Position numbers and translations under genes: made by a program
Source of the DNA: Candidatus Kuenenia stuttgartensis
GTDB lineage: Bacteria; Planctomycetota; Phycisphaerae; Sedimentisphaerales; CAMDDF01
Direction of reading: 5' to 3'
Length of the DNA: 47,129 nucleotides
Assembly (NCBI GenBank): GCA_945890885.1
Contig: CAMDDF010000004.1
Span: 1 to 47,129 of the forward strand
The notes under the pieces: model-generated
What the model was told of the DNA's origin: nothing
Seen by the model: only the letters and a program-made list of their open reading frames with translations
Database searches by the model: none
Part shown: in pieces, positions 33,473 to 41,786 of the stretch
Layout of the letters: each line of letters begins with the position of its first letter
Position numbering within the stretch: position 1 is the stretch's first letter

Positions 33473-34378
33473 ATGCAAATTGAAAATCTTCAGATTTTCT
33501 GCGATCTTGTCGAGTCGAAAAGTTTTTCGCGCGCAGGCGAAAAAAACTTCGTCAGCCAGTCGGCAGTATCTCAGCAAGTTTCGCAATTTGAAATGGAATT
33601 CAAATGTCAGCTTCTCGATAGAAAAAAAAGGCCCTTTGAGCTTACCGAAGCAGGCAAGGTATTCTATAAGGCTTGCAGGGAAATCCTTACGACATATCAG
33701 AGATTCAAGAGCGACCTTTCGCAGATGTCTTCCGAATCCAGGGTTTCAATTAAAATAAGCGCTATCTTTAGTATCGGTATGCATATCCTTCAGGAATTTG
33801 TCAGGCAATTTATGTCAAAATATCCCACCAGCAATGTTGAGCTGGATTTCGCCAATTCAGATAAAATTTACAAGGATGTTCTGGCTGGTCAAATCGACAT
33901 CGGAATAGTGGCAGTACCGAAAAAAGACAGGCATTTCGACGTTTTCGATTTCGTCGATGATGAGCTTGTTCTTGTCTGCAGCAAGAAACATACGCTGGCA
34001 GATGAAGCGGACATTGATATTCATCGGCTCCAGATGGAACGGTTTATCACTTTCGGCAAAGACGTACCAACAGGACAACTCATCGACAGCATACTCCAGA
34101 AATACGGCGTTGTTGTAAATACCGTGATGGAGTTCGATAATACCGAAACCATCAAACGGGCCGTCGAAATCAATTCCGGCATAAGCATCCTGCCGATTTC
34201 GACTGTTATGGCAGAACATCAGGCAGGAACACTTTGCGTGTTGCGTTTCACAAACGAAAGGCTCATCCGCCCATCAGGGGTAGTAATCCGCAAGAATAGG
34301 GTTTTATCCGAACAAACAAAATATTTTATTGAATTGCTAACCGGCGAAAAGGGTAAGATTCGAGCAAATGAAATTTAA
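33473..34378 (+). CDS. LysR-type transcriptional regulator
   Basis: The 301-aa protein has an N-terminal winged helix (MQIENLQIFCDLVESKSFSRAG, then SQSAVSQQVSQFE, residues about 1-60) and a C-terminal substrate-binding domain (about 88-295) with GQIDIGIV. The frame extends 40 codons upstream, but the ATG at 33473 matches the family start, has AAAGG 7 nt before it and lies just after a promoter. It overlaps the HAD gene by 11 nt. It may control itself or neighbouring genes; the ligand is not predictable. Confidence 0.92.
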   Translation: MQIENLQIFCDLVESKSFSRAGEKNFVSQSAVSQQVSQFEMEFKCQLLDRKKRPFELTEAGKVFYKACREILTTYQRFKSDLSQMSSESRVSIKISAIFSIGMHILQEFVRQFMSKYPTSNVELDFANSDKIYKDVLAGQIDIGIVAVPKKDRHFDVFDFVDDELVLVCSKKHTLADEADIDIHRLQMERFITFGKDVPTGQLIDSILQKYGVVVNTVMEFDNTETIKRAVEINSGISILPISTVMAEHQAGTLCVLRFTNERLIRPSGVVIRKNRVLSEQTKYFIELLTGEKGKIRANEI

Positions 34379-34958
34379 AGCGGTAATATTCGATCTTGAC
34401 GGTACGATAACCAAGCCGACACTTGATTTTGATGCTATCAAACATGAGATAGGCATGAAAGATATGTCGATGCCGCTGCTGGAAGCTATGGATAAAATGA
34501 GCGAATTTGAACGCATCAGGGCAGAAGAAATTATTTTAAGGCACGAATCGCTGGCTGCGAACAATTCGACACTCAATGATAATGCAGCTGAAACGCTGGA
34601 GGCTATTTCAGCCAGAGGGCTTAAAATCGGAATACTAACACGAAATATCGCCAAACATGCTGAGATTGTCGCTCAAAAGCATAACTTAAAATTCGATTTA
34701 ATTGTTGACCGTTTCACGGGCCCGGTAAAGCCCGACCCATTTGGGGTATTGCATATCTGCCGACACTTTGGTATAATCCCCGCACAAGCGGTAGTTGTGG
34801 GAGATTACCTGTTTGATATTTTGAGCGCCAAGTCCGCAGGGTCCGTGGCGATACTGCTGAAAAATAATGAAGACTCCGACGAATTTGCAAAGCACGCAGA
34901 TTATACAATAGATAATTTGAGTCTTTTGCTGCCTATTATTGACAAAAATGGAGATTGA
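34368..34958 (+). CDS. HAD-superfamily phosphatase
   Basis: The 196-aa protein has the HAD motifs: FDLDGT (motif I, residues 8-13), LTRN (motif II), a lysine in GPVKPDP (motif III) and GDYLFDI (motif IV). The cap insertion is short and helical, as in phosphoglycolate phosphatase-like members. The first 11 nt overlap the LysR gene, giving translational coupling. A sugar phosphate or 2-phosphoglycolate is a plausible substrate, but unproven. Confidence 0.85.
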   Translation: MKFKAVIFDLDGTITKPTLDFDAIKHEIGMKDMSMPLLEAMDKMSEFERIRAEEIILRHESLAANNSTLNDNAAETLEAISARGLKIGILTRNIAKHAEIVAQKHNLKFDLIVDRFTGPVKPDPFGVLHICRHFGIIPAQAVVVGDYLFDILSAKSAGSVAILLKNNEDSDEFAKHADYTIDNLSLLLPIIDKNGD

Positions 34959-34959
34959 T

Positions 34960-35802
34960 ATGAAAAAAATATTTATCGTGCCTGTTTTAATGTTATGCCT
35001 GCCAAGCTTTTGCTTTGCTATGGGTTGCCCGTGCGCCTCTGCCGAAGGTGATATCGTATGTAAAACATCTGCAACAGGCTATTCCAAAGACAAAAAAATA
35101 GAAGAGCAAAAACCACAGGATAGCGTCGAAACCGTACTGGCTGGCCTGACAGAAAAAACTGGCAGACTTAAATCATACCAGGCTCAGATAACCTCAACAT
35201 TCAAACAGCCGCTGCTTGAAACCAGAACCGTAAGAGAAGGCATAATTTATTACCTGAAAAGTGCTGATGAAAATAAACTGAGAATAAATTTTCAAAACCG
35301 CAAGGATGATGACCTTGAGCCGGAAAAAGACCGGCAGGAATATATTTTCGATGGGGTTTGGCTTACAAGGATAAACTACCCCACCAGCTATGTCGAAAAA
35401 CTCCAGCTTGCTCAGGAAAACGCCCCTGCTGATGCTATGGAGCTTGTAGGCGAAAATTTCCCGCTAATAGGTTTTTCTAACATCGAAAAACTTCGGAACG
35501 ATTTCGATATATCGCTTGTAACGGATTCTAATGACGTAACTTACAAAAATGCAGTCCACCTGAAACTTACCCCAAAAGCCCAAAGTTCCTATGCTGAGCA
35601 GTACAGCCAGATGGATTTCTGGGTAGATAAAAATATATCGCTTCCTGTTCGGATACAGGCCTTAACCGCTGAAAAAGATATTTATGACCTTACCTTTACA
35701 AAGATAAAATTTAACGGGCCAATCAAAAAGGATACCTTCAAAATCGATTATCCAGCTGATTTTACCGTCGAAATCAAGCCTATGGACAGCCCAAAAAGCT
35801 AA
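34960..35802 (+). CDS. Secreted LolA-like protein
   Basis: The 280-aa protein starts with a clear signal peptide MKKIFIVPVLMLCLPSFCFA. The mature part has the look of a LolA/LppX fold: KSYQAQITSTFKQPLLETR near its start, EYIFDGVWLTRIN in the middle and the motif VDKNISLPVRIQAL near residue 230. Such proteins carry lipoproteins or lipids in the periplasm. I chose the ATG at 34960 with GGAG 6 nt upstream; an earlier TTG (34939) would give an extended, poorer signal. It begins one base after the HAD stop, so it belongs to the LysR-HAD operon. Cargo is unknown. Confidence 0.72.
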   Translation: MKKIFIVPVLMLCLPSFCFAMGCPCASAEGDIVCKTSATGYSKDKKIEEQKPQDSVETVLAGLTEKTGRLKSYQAQITSTFKQPLLETRTVREGIIYYLKSADENKLRINFQNRKDDDLEPEKDRQEYIFDGVWLTRINYPTSYVEKLQLAQENAPADAMELVGENFPLIGFSNIEKLRNDFDISLVTDSNDVTYKNAVHLKLTPKAQSSYAEQYSQMDFWVDKNISLPVRIQALTAEKDIYDLTFTKIKFNGPIKKDTFKIDYPADFTVEIKPMDSPKS

Positions 35803-35910
35803 AAAAGGCGATAATCACAAGAAAATAGGGGTTTTTAACTTGCAATCACAGATTTTTTCTGCAAAATGATGCAGTTACAGGTAATCTGTACAGTATGGAA
35901 AGGATAATCA

Positions 35911-36387
35911 ATGGCGACAGGATTAGTCGTTTACTATTCAAGAAGCGGCAACACCAAAACTATGGCAGAGCTAATCGCCGCAGCTATGGATAAAGAAGGC
36001 GTTAAAACCCAAGCCAAAGAGGTTTCGCAGGTCAGCCCAAACGACTTGGTTGAAGTGGACGCGATAGTCATCGGTTCGCCGACATATTACGGCCATATGG
36101 CTGGAGAAATTAAAAAGCTTTTCGATGATTCTGTCAGCAAGCACGGCAAACTCGATGGAAAAGTCGGCGGAGCATTTTCAAGCTCGGTCAATATCGGCGG
36201 CGGAAACGAAACCGTCATTATGGGCATTATCGAGTGTATGCTCATTCACGGCATGGTAATTCAAGGCGACGCTCAGGGCGACCATTACGGGCCTGTTTCG
36301 ATAGGCAAGCCGGACGACAGAGTTATAACCCAGTGTAAAAGACGCGGCAAAAAAATCGCAGAGCTTACACTGAAGCTGTTTAAATAG
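35911..36387 (+). CDS. Flavodoxin-family protein (WrbA-like)
   Basis: The 158-aa protein has the FMN-phosphate loop SRSGNTKTMA (about 10-19) and the loop GSPTYYGHMAGEIK (about 54-67), followed by SVNIGGGNET. The pattern fits WrbA-like or flavodoxin_2-like proteins that bind FMN. A role in electron transfer or quinone reduction is typical. GGAAAGGATAATCA precedes the ATG. The 108-nt spacer upstream contains short palindromes but no clear promoter. Confidence 0.85.
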   Translation: MATGLVVYYSRSGNTKTMAELIAAAMDKEGVKTQAKEVSQVSPNDLVEVDAIVIGSPTYYGHMAGEIKKLFDDSVSKHGKLDGKVGGAFSSSVNIGGGNETVIMGIIECMLIHGMVIQGDAQGDHYGPVSIGKPDDRVITQCKRRGKKIAELTLKLFK

Positions 36388-36393
36388 TATAAT
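36364..36393 (+). promoter_or_regulatory. Possible promoter for the Hc1-like gene
   Basis: CTTACA (36364-36369), 18 nt and TATAAT (36388-36393) overlap the end of the flavodoxin gene. A perfect TTGACA directly after it (36394-36399) has no matching -10. Confidence 0.35.
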
Positions 36394-36458
36394 TTGACAA
36401 GCGTTATTGTCATTAAATTTTCTAAACCAATCAGTTTAATTAAATGGAGAACACAAAA

Positions 36459-36632
36459 ATGAAGGAATATGAAGAACTCAAAACGCTGGTAGCAGAAATT
36501 GAAGCAGACATCGCCAAAGCAGAAGGCGGCAACAAGGCAGCAGGCACACGCGTCAGAAAACAGATGCAGACCATCAAACAGGCTGCTCAGGTATTAAGAA
36601 GCAAAGTCCTTGAAATCAGGTCAGAAGATTAA
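36459..36632 (+). CDS. Histone H1-like protein, chlamydial Hc1 family
   Basis: The 57-aa protein is almost all alpha-helical and charged. The core AEGGNKAAGTRVRKQM closely follows the AEKGNKAAAQRVRT region of chlamydial Hc1, and flanking spacing of Leu, Ile and Lys also agrees. Hc1 compacts DNA in chlamydial elementary bodies; short homologues occur across the PVC superphylum. The Lys-rich C-terminal tail of Hc1 is missing here. The ATG at 36459 has GGAG 9 nt upstream; an ATG at 36444 lacks a site. Function as a nucleoid protein is inferred from homology only. Confidence 0.75.
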   Translation: MKEYEELKTLVAEIEADIAKAEGGNKAAGTRVRKQMQTIKQAAQVLRSKVLEIRSED

Positions 36633-36687
36633 TATCGCATCTTGTGTAATTTTAAAATTTTTAACCTGTTTTTATTAAGGAAAGTGA

Positions 36688-37161
36688 ATGCCACCCACCC
36701 AGTTATTTGATATGTCAGGCATCGATTTGAATAAGGTGCTTTTTGACAGGGATGAAATCAAAAAGGAGAACCCGCAGGATTTTGAGATGCAGCAGCTTGA
36801 CGGGATTATCTGGTATGACAAAGACAGCTTTATGAGTCTTGGTTACAAGGATGTAACGGATAAAGAATTCTGGTGCAGGGGTCATATTCCCGGCAGGCCG
36901 TTAATGCCTGGCGTTATTATGGTCGAAGCCGCCGCGCAAATGTCGAGCTTTGCAGTAAAAAGGTTTTACGGCCTTAAAGGTTTTATCGGATTTGCAGGCA
37001 TTGAAAACGCAAAATTCCGAAAACCTGTCGAGCCAGGCTCAAGACTGTACCTGTTGTGCTACATTAAAGTTTTCAAAAGAAGAAAATTTACTGCTATCGT
37101 GCAGGGCGTAGTTGACGACACAATGGTATTCGAATGCGAAGTATCAGGATTGAATGTTTAA
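36688..37161 (+). CDS. FabZ-like beta-hydroxyacyl-ACP dehydratase
   Basis: The 157-aa hot-dog protein has the FabZ active site FWCRGHIPGRPLMPGVIMVEAAAQ (about 61-84 in pieces), with catalytic His in GHIPGRP and Glu in VEAAAQ. An N-terminal extension of about 35 residues precedes the fold. Fatty acid elongation is the likely role, although the Cys-Arg before the catalytic His differs from the usual FxGHFPG. AAGGAAAG precedes the ATG. The UvrC-like gene follows after 3 nt. Confidence 0.83.
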   Translation: MPPTQLFDMSGIDLNKVLFDRDEIKKENPQDFEMQQLDGIIWYDKDSFMSLGYKDVTDKEFWCRGHIPGRPLMPGVIMVEAAAQMSSFAVKRFYGLKGFIGFAGIENAKFRKPVEPGSRLYLLCYIKVFKRRKFTAIVQGVVDDTMVFECEVSGLNV

Positions 37162-37164
37162 CAG

Positions 37165-38304
37165 ATGAATTCTGATAAACTTGAACTTTTTGACGGCTGC
37201 ATAGAAATCGAGCCGGACACAAGTTTTGAGACAATCTCAATAATCACCCCTTCTTCAAAAGGGGTGATTTTATTTACGGATGCCAACGATACCGCTGTTC
37301 AGCTTTTGATTGCCGCAAATATACGAAGAACCGTGCGTGCAAAACTCTTCACCGAGGAACCCCAGCAAACCAAAAGGCGCACAGACCTTACCGCGATAGT
37401 ACGCAAAATTTATTTCCATAAATGCTGGGGCGAATTTGAAACTGGCCTATGGCATTACAGAATCGCCAAACAAATCTATCCGCTAAATTACGCAGAACAG
37501 ATAGCGTTTGCAAATGCGGTGTATTTAAAGATTGACCCCTCCGCAAATTGGCCGGAATTTGCAATAACGGAATCGCCGGCATCAAATGGTAAATCCGTTA
37601 TATTCGGGCCGTTTGATTCGCGCAAATCGTATGGTATTTACAGCGAAGCTATCATAGAGGCGTTTTCGCTTTGCAGGCGTTCCCAGTGCATTGACAATCC
37701 GCAAAAGGCAATGTCGTGTCCGTATCTGCAAATGGGGCTCTGCGATGGGGTCTGCATTGGAAAGATATCACGAGGGGAATATCTTGAGCGTATTAAAAAA
37801 GCTGTCGATGCTGCGGGCGAGCCTGCGTTAATCCTTGAAGCGTTAAATGCTAAGATGCTTGCACTGAGTGGGCAGATGAAATTTGAGCTGGCCCAGAGCG
37901 TAAAGGATAAACTCGAAGAATTCAGTAAGCGGCTGAATAGTTTTTACTGGATTAAGGAACTGTCGAAGCTGGCGGTGCTGCATATAGATTTGTCGGATAA
38001 AATTAAAATCAAAGGCCGAAAAACCAAGATACAGATGTTCGCTGCATTTTTAATAACTGCACGCGGCATCAGCCAACTTGAAAAATTCGATATCGATGGG
38101 GTGGACAAAATCGTTGAAACAATTCGAAGCGTCGTAAATCTGCCGCGACAAACCAGGAATACTCAAGACCTTCGGGAACCGCTTTCGCTATTTTCGTATT
38201 ACCTTTATAAGTCGAATCGTCCGGGAATCTGGATTGGCTGTGATGGACAAATTGATACTTCGAAAATCAAATCGAAGATTACGCAAATGACACAGATTTC
38301 TTAG
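37165..38304 (+). CDS. Orphan UvrC-like protein with degenerate GIY-YIG domain
   Basis: The 379-aa protein aligns by eye with the first half of UvrC. Residues 33-62 (KGVILFTD then AANIRRTVRAKLF) correspond to the GIY-YIG core, but the YVGK tyrosine is lost. GPFDSRKS (148-155) and the Cys set C170, C175, C185, C193 and C197 match UvrC's Fe-S region (CPYLQMGLCDGVC). MKFELAQSVKDKLEEF (238-253) is a UVR (UvrB-binding) motif. The C-terminal RNase H and HhH nuclease domains are replaced by about 120 residues of unknown type. It probably does not cut DNA like UvrC. It is co-transcribed with FabZ. Confidence 0.75.
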   Translation: MNSDKLELFDGCIEIEPDTSFETISIITPSSKGVILFTDANDTAVQLLIAANIRRTVRAKLFTEEPQQTKRRTDLTAIVRKIYFHKCWGEFETGLWHYRIAKQIYPLNYAEQIAFANAVYLKIDPSANWPEFAITESPASNGKSVIFGPFDSRKSYGIYSEAIIEAFSLCRRSQCIDNPQKAMSCPYLQMGLCDGVCIGKISRGEYLERIKKAVDAAGEPALILEALNAKMLALSGQMKFELAQSVKDKLEEFSKRLNSFYWIKELSKLAVLHIDLSDKIKIKGRKTKIQMFAAFLITARGISQLEKFDIDGVDKIVETIRSVVNLPRQTRNTQDLREPLSLFSYYLYKSNRPGIWIGCDGQIDTSKIKSKITQMTQIS

Positions 38305-38335
38305 TCATTTTTTTAGACACGGATTTGTATAATAA

Positions 38336-39670
38336 TCAATTCGCTTTAATCTCTATTAATGACTCGGCAAACTCCCGCAACTTTTCATCGCTCATTTGTT
38401 TATTGGCAGATAGACTCATAACCGTTCCATTCTGCATGACAATCATCATCGTAAATCGTTCATCGCTAAGGTTTTTAATATCAAAGAAATCCGGCTTTGC
38501 CTTTGCGAAACTTTCCAGAAAACGTTGTGCATATATTTGACCATTTGGATGACCGTAAAGCTTAATACCATTAGGAGTCTCAAAAACAAGTTGCTGCTTG
38601 GGTATCCACACCATTTTTGTCAAGTCATAACAATTTCCCTGCCCTAATATTATTATGTTTCCATCATTGCATACTATGCCGGTTACATACATTTTTTCTC
38701 TTGAGCCAAGCGGGTCAAGAATTTCTATCATACAAAGCTTCACTATCGGCGGTAATTTTCCAACAGTATATGCAGTATGGTTAAGTCCTTGTCGAATATC
38801 TTCTGCGGTGATCTCCTTGGGTTCAACAGGCCTGTAATCCTTGACTATTGTTTCAATCTTGTACCCTTCCGGAGCATCGGTACTGAATGCGGATGGGCCA
38901 AGATTGAAATCAAATTCAAATTCATCATTGAAAATGGTTTGCCCCGCACCAAACTCAGATTTAGGGTGTTTAATTTCTATTTCAACCGGAAGCTTTGTCT
39001 TCTCGTCAACCCAAACGGTGAAATCATTGTATACATTTGGCTGATGTCTGAATCCATACAAGGTTTTCCCATCCTGTTTTTTTGTGCCAAGTTTTTCTAC
39101 GGCTTTCTGCTCAAACTGTTTGACCATATCTATTATGTCAGGGTCCTCTTTTGGGCCAGCTCCAATAAGCTTGGTGAGAGTACCTATTTTCTGAGCCGTA
39201 TGAAGTTGTAAAATTATTACATCCGTGCCTCGCATATCAAAAATCTGTATGATGGCGCCGTTTGCAACTTCCTGCCGCCGCTGCGAAAGGTTCAGGTGGT
39301 AAATATTCATTGTTGGCAACTGAGGGCCTTCTTCACGAACAACCCGTTGACGGCATTTGTATTTTGTATAGCAGTTAAGCTGTTCAACTACTTGTGCCCA
39401 ACCAACAGACGATGTTTTTTCAAAAATACTGATTCCTGCAATTACTGCTGCAATAGCTACCGCAGCGGCAGCGAATTTAATTATTGTCTTATGCATTGTG
39501 ATTCTCCTTAGGTATTCAAAGCGAGGTTTGCAGGCAATGACAGGTTTTTCATTTTTGATGCGATTCATAACAGAATCTTTTACGGAGCCTGTGCTGTTTA
39601 CAAACTCGCTCAGTTTTTTTAGTTTTTGTTCGATATTATTTTCAGTAGTCATTTTCGACATTCTCAACAT
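38336..39670 (-). CDS. Membrane protein with LolA-like outer domain, possible anti-sigma factor
   Basis: The 444-aa protein has a cytoplasmic N-terminus of about 60 residues, one transmembrane helix (about 66-82, FAAAAVAIAAVIAGISIF) and a large outer part. Residues about 85-285 hold a LolA-like domain with VDEKTKLPVEIEIK, and the C-terminal 130 residues form a separate region. It is encoded 5 nt after an ECF sigma gene, so it is a candidate anti-sigma factor, as for the protein at 31790. The start is uncertain: ATGs at 39670, 39661 and 39652 are in frame. Confidence 0.58.
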   Translation of the reverse strand: MLRMSKMTTENNIEQKLKKLSEFVNSTGSVKDSVMNRIKNEKPVIACKPRFEYLRRITMHKTIIKFAAAAVAIAAVIAGISIFEKTSSVGWAQVVEQLNCYTKYKCRQRVVREEGPQLPTMNIYHLNLSQRRQEVANGAIIQIFDMRGTDVIILQLHTAQKIGTLTKLIGAGPKEDPDIIDMVKQFEQKAVEKLGTKKQDGKTLYGFRHQPNVYNDFTVWVDEKTKLPVEIEIKHPKSEFGAGQTIFNDEFEFDFNLGPSAFSTDAPEGYKIETIVKDYRPVEPKEITAEDIRQGLNHTAYTVGKLPPIVKLCMIEILDPLGSREKMYVTGIVCNDGNIIILGQGNCYDLTKMVWIPKQQLVFETPNGIKLYGHPNGQIYAQRFLESFAKAKPDFFDIKNLSDERFTMMIVMQNGTVMSLSANKQMSDEKLREFAESLIEIKAN

Positions 39671-39675
39671 TTATT

Positions 39676-40203
39676 TTATTCAGCACGGAGGCTGGTTAAT
39701 CGTTTCGCAAGAGTTTTTCTTGCCCGTGAAAGCAGAGATGTCGCAGAGCCGACCGGTCGGCATGTAATTCGTGCGGCATCATCTACGCTATGGCCATCGA
39801 AGTATCGCAGGGTAATTAAATCACGTTGCGAAGCCGGAAGTTTCATTATCGAATTAAGCAATTGCGCGTTATCCTGGTCAAGCTGGCCGTTGCGATTATG
39901 GGCTGGTATATCCTCAATTTGTTCAAGGCTAACCTGATGTTTTTGCTTTTTCAGGATTTCGATGGAGCAATTTTTTGCGATTTTTAATAGCCACGATTTA
40001 AAAGCATCTAAATTTTTCAATGAGCCCAAATTTTTGTAAGCGGTAATAAAAGTATCCTGCGTTGCATCATCGGCATGATGAATATTCTTGAGAATACCAA
40101 GGCACACCATACGCACGAGATTTTCGTATCGCTCGACAAGCTCCGAAAAAGTCTCTGTCTGGCCAGACAAAACAGATTTAATTACGTCTGAATCTTTTAT
40201 CAA
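39676..40203 (-). CDS. ECF RNA polymerase sigma factor (RpoE-like)
   Basis: The 175-aa protein has region 2 (FSELVERYENLVRMVCLGIL, then HHADDATQDTFITAYKNLGSL) and region 4 (RDLITLRYFDGHSVDDAARIT, then SLLSRARKTLAKRL). It starts with TTG, and GGAG lies 7 nt upstream. The next gene downstream is the LolA-like membrane protein. The two ECF pairs in this window (with 31288-32593) share layout but are not close in sequence. Confidence 0.9.
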   Translation of the reverse strand: MIKDSDVIKSVLSGQTETFSELVERYENLVRMVCLGILKNIHHADDATQDTFITAYKNLGSLKNLDAFKSWLLKIAKNCSIEILKKQKHQVSLEQIEDIPAHNRNGQLDQDNAQLLNSIMKLPASQRDLITLRYFDGHSVDDAARITCRPVGSATSLLSRARKTLAKRLTSLRAE

Positions 40204-40315
40204 TTTTTTACTCCAGCTGAAGGTCTTCTGATATTATGAGGGCAGAAAGGGGGAAAATGCGACAAAATTTTATCGGAAAATTGCAAAATGTGACTGATTT
40301 TATATATAACCCCGT

Positions 40316-40428
40316 CAAACGGCGGGCCAAAGACCACACCCTTGCACTGGTTCCCCGCCTGCGCGTGGATGACAACGCAAAGTAATAAACCACCCCGGCC
40401 TTCGGCCACCCCGCCTTGGCAGGAGGGG
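40316..40428. repeat. Dispersed repeat cluster upstream of the ECF gene
   Basis: GGCGGGCCAAAGACCACACCCT (40321 onward) is module E, also at 14380. CTGGTTCCCCGCCTGCGCGTGGATGACAA (about 40348-40376) is part of module B. CACCCCGGCCTTCGGCCACCCCGCC (about 40391-40415) is a GC-rich hairpin unit (GGCC-TTC-GGCC) not seen elsewhere here. Confidence 0.55.
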
Positions 40429-40464
40429 AACTTAATTATCCGGCAATAGCGATTTCGGCTGCTG

Positions 40465-41643
40465 TTAGCCGTGCTGTTTCAGGCGGTCAAGTTCATCGAG
40501 GCACATTTTTTTCTGGCCGGGGTCTTTGAGCCTAATCTGCGCACGTTCGAGATATTTGGCCGCCAAATCATTCTTCTTCAAATACCGTGCATAAACCACG
40601 CCTAGCATCAGTTCAACCTGCTCGGAATAATGATAGCTGCTGTAATGGATCAGAAATTTTTCATAGGCTTCGGCGCATTCTTCCCATTTGCTCATAGCCA
40701 TAAGCTGATTGGCAACATCAAGCATCTGTGCCCTGCCCAGCACCTGAGCCGAATCCAGTCTGGTCAGTTCAATGTATTTCTCCGCTGCTGATGTCATATT
40801 GCCGGAATCTATATAGCTTGCAATCTGGTCGCGAATCTGCTGAATATCCCGAATCTGCTGCTCCTGCTGTGGGGTAAGCTCTCTCTGCCTGGCAACGACC
40901 TTTTTCGCCCTGCCGCTACCGTCAAAGCCCTCTTCGACCATTTGCCTGAATTGGCGGCGCTGATTCCACCGTTTAAGCATCGACCACATATCAAATGCGC
41001 TTCGCTGAATCAATCCTGTGCCCAACATCAGCATTATCGAAAGAATACCGAAAAGATAGCCTGACAGGTGCGCATCATAAGCAACATTATGCGTTCTTCG
41101 CTCAATGACGTTGTCCCACACTATCATTTTAAAGCCGATGAAATAAAACGCCGGCAAATCGAAAGTTCCGATGATTAAAAACCACCAGATAACCGTTATC
41201 AACGTCTGCGGAAACAGCACCAGATATGCACCGGTAACCGCGGCGATGGCACCGCTCGCCCCGACAAGGGGAATATCGCTGCCGTGAATAAGGCAGTGGC
41301 CAAATCCAGCAAATATGCCGCCAGCAAGGTAAAAACACAGATAGCCTAAATGGCCGAGCTTGTCGTTTACGTTGTTGCCGAAAATGAAAAGAAAAAACAT
41401 ATTGCCGAGAATATGCCCAATTCCGGCGTGCAAAAACGCATATGTAACAAACTGATGCAGTGCAGGCTCTGAGGGGCTTAACTGGAAAGCTTGCGCCCAA
41501 GGTCTCAAAGTGTCCATAGTGCCCTGCATCGTCTTGACTGGATACCACGACAGCAGAAAAATAGCGATGTTGGCCACTATAATGGCATAATTCATATACG
41601 GGGTCTTTTTTAAAACGACATTGGTTCTAATCGGCAAAATCAT
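40465..41643 (-). CDS. Rhomboid-family intramembrane protease with C-terminal helical repeat region
   Basis: The 392-aa protein has an N-terminal rhomboid domain (about 15-215) of six membrane segments. The catalytic Ser is in LVGASGAIA and the His in YDAHLSGYLFG; the GHILGNM motif is also present. From about residue 235 a soluble part follows. It has a charged, Gln/Glu-rich linker and helical repeats (about 285-385, KYIELTRLDS, AYEKFLIHY) resembling TPR units. The soluble part probably recruits partners or substrates in the cytoplasm. The gene diverges from the M24 peptidase gene. Confidence 0.88.
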   Translation of the reverse strand: MILPIRTNVVLKKTPYMNYAIIVANIAIFLLSWYPVKTMQGTMDTLRPWAQAFQLSPSEPALHQFVTYAFLHAGIGHILGNMFFLFIFGNNVNDKLGHLGYLCFYLAGGIFAGFGHCLIHGSDIPLVGASGAIAAVTGAYLVLFPQTLITVIWWFLIIGTFDLPAFYFIGFKMIVWDNVIERRTHNVAYDAHLSGYLFGILSIMLMLGTGLIQRSAFDMWSMLKRWNQRRQFRQMVEEGFDGSGRAKKVVARQRELTPQQEQQIRDIQQIRDQIASYIDSGNMTSAAEKYIELTRLDSAQVLGRAQMLDVANQLMAMSKWEECAEAYEKFLIHYSSYHYSEQVELMLGVVYARYLKKNDLAAKYLERAQIRLKDPGQKKMCLDELDRLKQHG

Positions 41644-41749
41644 TAAAAATCTCTACACTAATTACAATTAAACTGAATACAGACTAAACACTGGGGCATT
41701 TTAACTGGGCAGGCCTTTTTCTACAAGTATAAAACATCCCTGAATCCTT

Positions 41750-41778
41750 TTGACGACAGCGATGTTGAGGTATATAAT
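41750..41778 (+). promoter_or_regulatory. Near-perfect sigma70 promoter of the M24 peptidase gene
   Basis: TTGACG (41750-41755), exactly 17 nt, then TATAAT (41773-41778). Transcription should begin near 41785, one or two bases from the ATG at 41787, predicting a leaderless message. Confidence 0.75.
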
Positions 41779-41786
41779 CAACACTT

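Noticed and set aside
36394-36399. Perfect TTGACA as a -35 box for the Hc1-like gene
   Set aside because: No -10 hexamer is found at 15-19 nt; the TATAAT directly upstream of it fits better.
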